From positions 1-6,279 of the forward strand of contig JAAYGP010000275.1 of the NCBI GenBank assembly GCA_012727625.1: a DNA stretch of 6,279 nt. Direction: 5' to 3'. The notes under the pieces are model-generated. The model saw nothing but the letters and a program-made list of their open reading frames with translations, made no database searches and was not told the origin of the DNA. How positions within the stretch are numbered: position 1 is the stretch's first letter; every line of letters starts with the position of its first letter. This DNA comes from Clostridiaceae bacterium. Its GTDB lineage: Bacteria > Bacillota > Clostridia > DSM-8532. Made by a program: the position numbers and the translations under genes. Positions 1 to 4,085 of this stretch are shown piece after piece.

Positions 1-28
1 CCCAAACCCCGTCCTCGCCGGAAGGCAG

Positions 29-50
29 CCGGTCTGTCACAACAGACCGG
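29..50. repeat. Perfect 9-bp hairpin
   Basis: CCGGTCTGT (29-37) and ACAGACCGG (42-50) are perfect reverse complements around the 4-nt loop CACA. No T-run follows on either strand, so it is not a standard intrinsic terminator. It lies within the presumed mobile element. Confidence 0.7.
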
Positions 51-74
51 AAAGCAAAAGGATGTATGCGCATT

Positions 75-122
75 GGATGTCAAGGGCCAAGATGAACTCG
101 CTTACGCTCGTCCTTGACATCC
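75..122. repeat. Perfect 11-bp inverted repeat, 26-nt loop
   Basis: GGATGTCAAGG (75-85) pairs perfectly with CCTTGACATCC (112-122). The loop holds a smaller near-repeat (ACTCGCTTACGCTCG). Structured DNA of this kind is often found in the non-coding ends of IS elements, where it can block read-through or act in transposition. That role is inference. Confidence 0.7.
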
Positions 123-174
123 TCCACCAGAGTGTATAAATGTAAAAATTATACAAAATTAAAGAAAGGAGAAC

Positions 175-303
175 CTAACTTAGAAAAGCTAAAAAATTGT
201 CTTGACAAGTGGGGGCATTATAAACACTGTGGCCCCGCTCCGATGCCTTTCCGGCAGCCATTAAACCTGCCGCTCCGGCACCTATAACACCTATGTTTCC
301 CAT
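175..303 (-). pseudogene. HI0933/BaiN-type NAD(P)/FAD-dependent oxidoreductase, N-terminal fragment (interrupted)
   Basis: ATG at 303-301 follows a strong ribosome binding site (AAAGGAG, 5 nt spacing). The first 28 codons give a textbook dinucleotide-binding start, GVIGAGAAGLMAAG, followed by ERGHSV. This is the N-terminal FAD-binding beta-alpha-beta of the HI0933/BaiN-like flavoproteins, which are normally about 400 residues. From codon 29 (217-219) the sequence no longer resembles the family. It runs through NAPTCQDNFLAFLS to a TAG at 175-177, giving only 42 residues. The normal next step, an acidic residue ending the second strand and a glycine-rich segment, is missing. It lies about 70 bp downstream of rpiR on the same strand and was probably co-transcribed with it. 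The product cannot be functional. The remainder of the gene may survive on the far side of the inserted DNA. Confidence 0.75.
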
Positions 304-314
304 ACTCTCTCCTT

Positions 315-371
315 TCCCGGACAAGTCAAAGCCATATATATTGCTGCTACATATAAATGAAGTGTCCGGGA
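315..371 (-). promoter_or_regulatory. Two-tier stem-loop between rpiR and the flavoprotein start
   Basis: TCCCGGACA (315-323) and TGTCCGGGA (363-371) are a perfect 9-bp inverted repeat. Inside it, CATATATAT (333-341) pairs with ATATAAATG (351-359) with one mismatch, giving a stacked stem-loop. In the minus-strand transcript the 5' arm starts 2 nt after the rpiR stop codon, and the 3' arm ends directly beside the AAAGGAG ribosome binding site of the next gene. It could modulate translation of the downstream gene, be an mRNA processing site, or be a DNA operator for the regulator. No T-run follows, so it is not a terminator. The structure is seen directly. The function is inferred. Confidence 0.5.
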
Positions 372-373
372 TA

Positions 374-1255
374 TTAATCCATTGGTTTGGTCTGGCTTAT
401 ATCACCTTTTTCATAAACCTGGTATTCATCCCAGATTCTTTCCAGCTTGGCAAGAGTGGATTGTATCTGGTCCTTGCGCTTTAAGCCTATCGAAACAATA
501 ATGGCATTTATAATGCTAAGGGGAGCAACAAGAGAATCAACAAAGGAATTCATATCACTCCTTGCAAAAATTGAATAGGTAGCGCATTTTGCCAGCGGAG
601 ATTTTACGCTGTCAGTGATTGCGATAACCGTAGCGCCCTGGCTTTGTACCAGCTGCATAGCCTTTGTTGTTCTTCTGGAATATCTTGGAAAGCTTATGCC
701 TATAACCACATCCCCCTTACCGGCATTAACAATCTGTTCAAACATTTCGCTTACACTTGTAGTATGTACAAGACGTACATTATCAAAAATCAGGTTAAAA
801 TAGAACCCCATAAAGCTTGCCAGCGGAGCAGAACTTCGGACGCCAAGAATGAAGATGCGTTTGGCTTTAAGAATCTCATCCACAATATTATTTATGTGCT
901 TTTCATCTATTTCTTCCAGGGTCATTTTTATTTTATTCAGGTCTGACTGGAGGACACTTTTAACAACATGCTCCTTATCAATACGTGTGGAAGAAACTTC
1001 AAGCCTTTGGACAGATGTAAGCTTGTTTTTAACCAGAGCGTTTAATTCCTTCAGAAAAGCCGGATAACCACTGAAACCCAATTCCAAAGGAAAGCGTACC
1101 ACTGTTGATTCACTTACCCCTGTTACTTCACCTAATCTGGACGCGGTCATAAAAGCAGCTTTGTCATATTGTTCAATAATGTACGTTGCAATAGCTTTAT
1201 GACCTTTGCTTAATTTTGGGTACTTTTCCTTAATCAATTCAATTAAATTATCCAT
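374..1255 (-). CDS. MurR/RpiR family transcriptional regulator (HTH plus SIS domain)
   Basis: This 293-residue cytoplasmic DNA-binding protein has the length normal for the family. Residues about 1-77 form the RpiR-type helix-turn-helix domain, with the hallmark VSESTVVRF at 47-55 followed by LGFSGYPAF. A proline at 56 replaces the small residue usual there, just after the recognition helix. Residues about 124-262 form a SIS (sugar isomerase) domain with ILGVRSSAPLASF and ISFPRYSRRT, the segments that in this fold hold phosphosugar-like effectors. The effector itself cannot be read from the sequence. The ATG at 1255 has AAGGGG 7 nt upstream. The gene sits about 200 bp downstream of the HAD phosphatase and about 70 bp upstream of a truncated flavoprotein on the same strand, so it may have controlled that gene. 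An unrelated reading frame (1243-1338) ends 13 nt inside its start. Confidence 0.95.
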   Translation of the reverse strand: MDNLIELIKEKYPKLSKGHKAIATYIIEQYDKAAFMTASRLGEVTGVSESTVVRFPLELGFSGYPAFLKELNALVKNKLTSVQRLEVSSTRIDKEHVVKSVLQSDLNKIKMTLEEIDEKHINNIVDEILKAKRIFILGVRSSAPLASFMGFYFNLIFDNVRLVHTTSVSEMFEQIVNAGKGDVVIGISFPRYSRRTTKAMQLVQSQGATVIAITDSVKSPLAKCATYSIFARSDMNSFVDSLVAPLSIINAIIVSIGLKRKDQIQSTLAKLERIWDEYQVYEKGDISQTKPMD

Positions 1256-1338
1256 TTATATACCCCTTTTTCCTTAATATGCTGAATTACCTCATTGGCC
1301 AGCACATTAAACAGCTTAAATCCCTCAGTAATTTTCCA
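1243..1338 (-). pseudogene. Possible C-terminal gene remnant overlapping the rpiR start
   Basis: Upstream of rpiR, on the same strand but another frame, a 31-residue stretch has a protein-like pattern (TEGFKLFNVLANEVIQHI, then KEKGVYKW). It looks like an amphipathic helix followed by a loop, and it ends at a TAA 13 nt inside rpiR. An in-frame TGA at 1339-1341 and the lack of an ATG mean it cannot be an intact gene. It faintly recalls the last helix of SIS-type sugar-phosphate proteins, but I do not recognise it with confidence. A frame upstream (about 1342-1440) is also open but unrecognisable, and joining the two would need a frameshift. The remaining DNA between rpiR and the HAD gene (1339-1455) shows no clear terminator or promoter. 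The stretch may be chance coding. Confidence 0.25.
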
Positions 1339-1455
1339 TCAGATTTATGTTTCCGGATATATTGTGACTAAATTCAGCAGGGAACCTGTCGATCCTTTTC
1401 CTCAATACGGAAAACCCGGCTAAAAAAACTTATACAGATTGATACCATAAACGGT

Positions 1456-2262
1456 TCAAGTAAATTGATTAAATATAAATTTTTCGATTACAAATGCAAC
1501 CCCGTCCTCTTCATTTGACAGTGTTAAAAAATCCGCTGCCTTTTTAACTTCATCCGGTGCATTTTCCATTGCAACTCCAAGCCCTGCATACTCAATCATT
1601 GATAAATCATTAAAACCGTCCCCCACGGCAATCATTTCTTCTCTTTTTATATTGTAGTACTGGCCAAGTTTTTCAAGAGCAATGGCCTTTGATGCATTCC
1701 TGTCGACAAATTCAAGATATATGGGCTGGGAGGTATGAAAATTAACAGATGGGCCTAATTTCCCATGCAATTCCCTTTCAAATGAGTTGATTCTTTCAAT
1801 ATCATCAAACCAGAGCATTTTATTGATTCCCTTTTTAACAAGCTCTTTTAAATTACTGTACCTTTGCGGTTTTGTTCCGCTTACCTGGCTGTACTTCAGG
1901 GCTTTCTCGTCAATCCGGTTTGTATAAAGCTTATTTTCAGACCATATCGCAATTGTTGTATTAAATTCCTTTCCGTACTTTTCAATTTCCAATACATCTT
2001 CTTCCTTCATATTGCAGGAGTATATAATGTTTTTTCCGTCCGCAGTAATAACCATAGCGCCGTTATAAGTAATAACCGGAATGTCAACTCCTATCTGCTC
2101 CGTAATTAATTTAACCCCCTGAATTGGCCTGCCACTGCTTATTGTAAAGACAATGCCCTTTTCTATTGCCATTTTTATATATTCTTTTGTCTTTTCAGTA
2201 ACTTCTCTATTGTTGTTTACAAGAGTTCCATCAACATCAACAGCCAACAATTTATACTTCAT
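1456..2262 (-). CDS. Cof-type HAD-IIB family phosphatase
   Basis: This 268-residue cytoplasmic hydrolase of the haloacid dehalogenase superfamily has all four catalytic motifs. DVDGT (9-13) holds the nucleophile D9 and the acid/base D11. SSGR (42-45) is motif II. K192 in NASKAIAL is motif III. GDGFND (214-219) has the Mg2+-binding D215 and D219. The cap between about residues 84 and 185 is the IIB (Cof) type. Such enzymes dephosphorylate sugar phosphates, flavin or pyridoxal phosphates, and the substrate cannot be predicted here. The length is normal for the family. The start ATG is fixed by the position of DVDGT, yet no Shine-Dalgarno sequence lies directly before it. The nearest (AAAGGAG) is about 38 nt upstream and precedes a two-codon ORF. 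It is divergent from trmB and probably heads the run toward rpiR. Confidence 0.95.
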   Translation of the reverse strand: MKYKLLAVDVDGTLVNNNREVTEKTKEYIKMAIEKGIVFTISSGRPIQGVKLITEQIGVDIPVITYNGAMVITADGKNIIYSCNMKEEDVLEIEKYGKEFNTTIAIWSENKLYTNRIDEKALKYSQVSGTKPQRYSNLKELVKKGINKMLWFDDIERINSFERELHGKLGPSVNFHTSQPIYLEFVDRNASKAIALEKLGQYYNIKREEMIAVGDGFNDLSMIEYAGLGVAMENAPDEVKKAADFLTLSNEEDGVAFVIEKFIFNQFT

Positions 2263-2288
2263 ATGTATTTGTATAATATAGCATACAG

Positions 2289-2307
2289 CTAAATCATACG
2301 CTCCTTT
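2289..2307 (-). promoter_or_regulatory. Shine-Dalgarno with start-stop mini-ORF in the HAD gene leader
   Basis: On the minus strand AAAGGAG (2301-2307) is followed after CGT by ATG ATT TAG (2297-2289), a two-codon ORF. The HAD phosphatase ATG lies about 26 nt further downstream without a Shine-Dalgarno of its own. The frame of the HAD gene is open back through this site but offers no ATG, GTG or TTG there. It could be a ribosome loading site that feeds the HAD start by reinitiation, or chance. The sequence is seen directly. The role is inferred. Confidence 0.3.
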
Positions 2308-2398
2308 CAGTTATTTTTGGTTGAATTCTGATACCTTATGTGTTTAAAAAGCTGGAAAATACAGTATCCAATGCTTTCAAAAACTTGCAGGGCATTTT

Positions 2399-2426
2399 AT
2401 TATAACTGAGATTATGTCAAACTCAA
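2399..2426 (-). promoter_or_regulatory. Candidate sigma-A promoter for the HAD phosphatase (proximal)
   Basis: Read on the minus strand: -35 TTGAGT (2426-2421), a 16-bp spacer, and -10 TATAAT (2404-2399). Transcription would start near 2392, leaving a leader of about 130 nt that contains the mini-ORF. Confidence 0.45.
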
Positions 2427-2431
2427 TTGTA

Positions 2432-2459
2432 ATTATAACAAATTCCTGTCAGGCTGCAA
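2432..2459 (-). promoter_or_regulatory. Candidate sigma-A promoter for the HAD phosphatase (distal)
   Basis: Read on the minus strand: -35 TTGCAG (2459-2454), a 16-bp spacer, and a perfect -10 TATAAT (2437-2432). It lies 33 bp upstream of the proximal candidate, and only one of the two need be real. The rest of the divergent intergenic region (2263-2631) shows small inverted repeats only: CTTAAAA 2483-2489 with TTTTAAG 2498-2504, and GCAAG 2456-2460 with CTTGC 2473-2477. No gene is visible in it. Confidence 0.4.
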
Positions 2460-2555
2460 GCCCCGTTGGAAACTTGCTGCTTCTTAAAACAATGTATTTT
2501 TAAGTTGTATTCAGGTTACTGTTCACAGGTTCTGCTTTATCACACCCCAATTTTA

Positions 2556-2584
2556 TTTACAAAGGCAATCTCACCCTGTATAAT
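2556..2584 (+). promoter_or_regulatory. Sigma-A promoter of trmB
   Basis: -35 TTTACA (2556-2561), an optimal 17-bp spacer, and a perfect -10 TATAAT (2579-2584). Transcription would start near 2591, about 70 nt before the TTG start. A second TATAAT at 2590-2595 lacks a matching -35. Confidence 0.65.
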
Positions 2585-2624
2585 ACTATTATAATAAGCA
2601 TATGTTTTTTTGCATGTAATATCA

Positions 2625-2638
2625 ATAACATATGTTAT
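2625..2638. promoter_or_regulatory. Perfect 14-bp palindrome in the trmB leader
   Basis: ATAACATATGTTAT reads the same on both strands. It lies between the trmB promoter and its likely start codon and contains the unlikely upstream ATG (2632). It could be an operator or merely an A+T-rich coincidence. Confidence 0.35.
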
Positions 2639-2645
2639 CGTTAAC

Positions 2646-2652
2646 AGGGAGG
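2646..2652 (+). promoter_or_regulatory. Ribosome binding site that decides the trmB start
   Basis: AGGGAGG is followed by 9 nt and then TTG at 2662. The in-frame ATG at 2632 lies upstream of this site and has no Shine-Dalgarno of its own, so TTG is the better start. Confidence 0.75.
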
Positions 2653-2661
2653 ATTTCTGTT

Positions 2662-3321
2662 TTGAGGCTCAGAAATATACCGGGTGCCATTGAAATAATC
2701 CGAAAGCATCCGAACTATATTGCAGAACCTGAAAATTACAGGGGTAAATGGGCTGAATATTTCGCTAATACAAATCCACTGCAGGTTGAAATAGGATCCG
2801 GTAAAGGTAAGTTTATAACCACTCTTGCCAGACAGAACCAGAACATAAATTATATAGCCATTGAAAAATTTGCCGCTGTATTGTTAAAACTTGTAAAGAA
2901 AATAAAGGATGAAAATCTGACTAATTTAGCTATACTTCACGAAGATGCCGAGAATATTGAGCAGATATTCGAACCAGGTGAAATCAACAAAATCTATCTG
3001 AACTTCTCAGATCCCTGGCCCAGAAAAAAACATGCCAAGCGAAGATTAACAAATATCCGGTTTCTTGAAATGTTTAAAAAGCTGTTAAGTGATGACGGTG
3101 TTATTGCTTTCAAGACAGACAATCACGATCTGTTTGGCTATTCGATCGAGCAATTTGAACTGGCAGGCTTTCTCATGGATGAAATAACTTACGATCTTCA
3201 CAATAGCCCTCTTGCGGAATACAATGTTACAACTGAATACGAAGAGAAATTTATAAGCCAGAACATGCCAATATACGCTCTTATAGCATATAAAAGCAAT
3301 ACACATCCTAAATCCATATAA
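2662..3321 (+). CDS. trmB: tRNA (guanine-N7-)-methyltransferase TrmB
   Basis: This SAM-dependent enzyme forms 7-methylguanosine at position 46 in the variable loop of tRNAs. From TTG 2662 it has 219 residues and begins MRLRNIPGA, matching the usual TrmB N-terminus (MRLR...). Starting at ATG 2632 would add ten residues unlike the family. The SAM-binding motif VEIGSGKGKF is at 42-51, and an acidic residue follows in IAIEK. The family signature NFSDPWPRKKHAKRRL is at 114-129. TDNHDLFGYS and the C-terminal TEYEEKF segment complete the guanine/tRNA site. No key residue is missing. It has its own promoter (2556-2584). No terminator is seen between it and the downstream tRNA-Trp, so some transcripts may run through to the terminator at 3465. 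Confidence 0.95.
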   Translation: MRLRNIPGAIEIIRKHPNYIAEPENYRGKWAEYFANTNPLQVEIGSGKGKFITTLARQNQNINYIAIEKFAAVLLKLVKKIKDENLTNLAILHEDAENIEQIFEPGEINKIYLNFSDPWPRKKHAKRRLTNIRFLEMFKKLLSDDGVIAFKTDNHDLFGYSIEQFELAGFLMDEITYDLHNSPLAEYNVTTEYEEKFISQNMPIYALIAYKSNTHPKSI

Positions 3322-3338
3322 AATCCTTTTGTTTCTTA

Positions 3339-3368
3339 TTGACATTTAAGCGGTTTTTATTGTATACT
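3339..3368 (+). promoter_or_regulatory. Promoter of tRNA-Trp
   Basis: A perfect -35 TTGACA (3339-3344), an 18-bp spacer and -10 TATACT (3363-3368) lie 16 bp before the mature tRNA 5' end. They start 17 bp after the trmB stop codon. Confidence 0.75.
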
Positions 3369-3384
3369 TGAATTCGTCAGCCAA

Positions 3385-3460
3385 AGGGGAGTAGCTCAGT
3401 TGGTAGAGCAACGGTCTCCAAAACCGTGGGCCGCGGGTTCGATCCCTGTCTCCCCTGCCA
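3385..3460 (+). tRNA. tRNA-Trp (anticodon CCA)
   Basis: A complete 76-nt cloverleaf with the 3' CCA encoded (3458-3460). The acceptor stem AGGGGAG/CTCCCCT pairs perfectly. The D stem is GCTC/GAGC, the anticodon stem ACGGT/ACCGT, and the loop CTCCAAA carries anticodon CCA at 3418-3420. The variable loop is GGGCC with G46 at 3430. The T arm is GCGGG-TTCGATC-CCTGT with two G-U pairs, and the discriminator base is G. G46 makes it a formal substrate for the TrmB encoded just upstream. It stands alone, not in a tRNA cluster, with its own promoter and terminator. Confidence 0.97.
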
Positions 3461-3464
3461 GAAG

Positions 3465-3507
3465 AAAGCCTTGAAACTAAATGGTTTCAGGGCTTTGTTT
3501 TATTTTT
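3465..3507 (+). terminator. Intrinsic terminator after tRNA-Trp
   Basis: A 13-bp stem, AAAGCCTTGAAAC (3465-3477) with GTTTCAGGGCTTT (3484-3496), has one G-T wobble and a 6-nt loop, followed by GTTTTATTTTT. It begins 4 nt after the tRNA CCA end. It would also terminate read-through from trmB. Confidence 0.9.
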
Positions 3508-3746
3508 ACAAAACAGGAGCAAAACGAGATTTTATCCTCTTTGCCTGGACTTAAAACCGTGAGAACATCTGAGACTGATCAAGTGCTGAAAAGGCTTTCT
3601 GCCATTCTTAATAAAAACACCACAGGCTGGCCGGAGGTGGATTTTTGCTTTAAAAATTTTTATTTTTAATGAGTTTAAACCGAAAAACTTTTGTGGTATA
3701 TTAAGTTTATAAACATCATATCCAAAAGATATAGTACTGCCTTGGT
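3508..3746. other. Non-coding stretch between tRNA-Trp terminator and gene remnants
   Basis: No intact gene is visible. A plus-strand frame stays open to a TAA at 3667-3669. Its middle part (QEQNEILSSLPGLKTVRTSE) is peptide-like, but its only ATG (3481) lies inside the terminator stem and has no ribosome binding site. It is therefore at best a decayed fragment. A run of A and T at 3648-3668 is not preceded by a stem. A weak TTAAAC-16-TATATT promoter-like pair lies at 3675-3702. Confidence 0.4.
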
Positions 3747-3824
3747 ATGTTGAAGTTGCTTAAATGTCTGTCTTTGGTAATTTATTCCCTGGTGACTTCT
3801 GTGGGAATTGTTCATTTTTCATAA
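3747..3824 (+). other. Short hydrophobic ORF resembling a signal peptide or membrane segment
   Basis: The 25 codons from ATG 3747 to TAA give a basic start (MLKLLK) and then the hydrophobic core CLSLVIYSLVTSVGIV, the pattern of an uncleaved or truncated signal peptide. No Shine-Dalgarno is visible before the ATG. It may be a true membrane microprotein, but it lies just before another coding fragment (3835-4001), so the broken front end of one secreted-protein gene is as likely. It is not recognised as any family. Confidence 0.25.
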
Positions 3825-3834
3825 TTTAATATAG

Positions 3835-4001
3835 CATAACGTGATTCACAGACAAGGGGTGGATATATGCGGCACTTCCTTATATGACCTTGATGGCGAC
3901 GGAATCTATGAAACAACGTTTGAAGCTGAGTTTGGGCAGGGGTGAAAAGTGAAATATATGACTTCAGGCTGGCAGTGTTGGAGGGCAGCCGGAAGAAGTA
4001 A
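3835..4001 (+). pseudogene. Frame-broken remnant with an acidic DLDGDG motif
   Basis: After an in-frame TAG (3832-3834) a plus-strand frame reads VDICGTSLYDLDGDGIYETT, then FEAEFGQG and a TGA at 3943-3945. A neighbouring frame continues naturally from the same place as VKSEIYDFRLAVLEGSRKK to a TAA at 3999-4001, suggesting a frameshift near the TGA. DxDGDGxYE is the type of acidic loop that binds Ca2+ in EF-hand-like and repeat proteins of secreted polypeptides. It is not a dockerin, whose loop differs and is duplicated. No start codon or ribosome binding site is seen. A secreted-protein origin and decay by frameshift are inference. Confidence 0.35.
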
Positions 4002-4039
4002 AAAAAATCCGTCAAATCGTTTTATCAAAAGCCATACAG

Positions 4040-4069
4040 CAGGCCTATATCACAATTAAGTATAGCCTG
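4040..4069 (-). terminator. Weak stem-loop downstream of nadE
   Basis: CAGGCCTATA (4040-4049) pairs with TATAGCCTG (4061-4069) with one bulged C, 17 bp beyond the nadE stop codon. On the minus strand it is followed by CTGTATGGCTTTTGAT, a poor T-tract. It may be a weak terminator or a 3' stabilising structure. Confidence 0.3.
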
Positions 4070-4085
4070 GAGATTTAATGTTAAA

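Larger units (their letters stand above)
1..217. mobile_element. Probable insertion-sequence end (partial, runs off the window)
   Basis: The native flavoprotein reading frame on the minus strand stops matching its family at about position 217. The DNA to the left is of different character: locally G+C-rich up to about 130, then A+T-rich, with two perfect hairpins (29-50 and 75-122). Read toward the left from the border, it begins TGCCCCCACTTGTCAAGACA. A TG...CA type terminus and the abrupt break of a gene are typical of an IS end. On the plus strand a frame is open from position 1 to a TGA at 115-117, but its 38 residues, rich in Pro, Arg and Lys, match no transposase that I recognise. The transposase and the other terminus would lie outside the window. 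Alternatives are a non-IS rearrangement or a MITE-like element. The IS family is not assigned. Confidence 0.42.

Noticed and set aside
3648..3668. Terminator suggested by an A/T run
   Set aside because: No G+C-containing stem precedes the T-run.
3481..3669. 62-codon plus-strand ORF after tRNA-Trp
   Set aside because: Its ATG lies inside the terminator stem, it has no ribosome binding site, and the product matches nothing recognisable. It is noted only as part of the non-coding stretch.
3868..3930. Dockerin or cellulosome motif
   Set aside because: Only one DxDGDG-type loop is present, with YE after it, and not the duplicated 22-residue dockerin repeat with its Asn and Ser/Thr recognition positions.
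3812..4015. 67-codon minus-strand ORF
   Set aside because: Its low-complexity product and lack of a ribosome binding site suggest it is the reverse of the plus-strand coding-like fragment.
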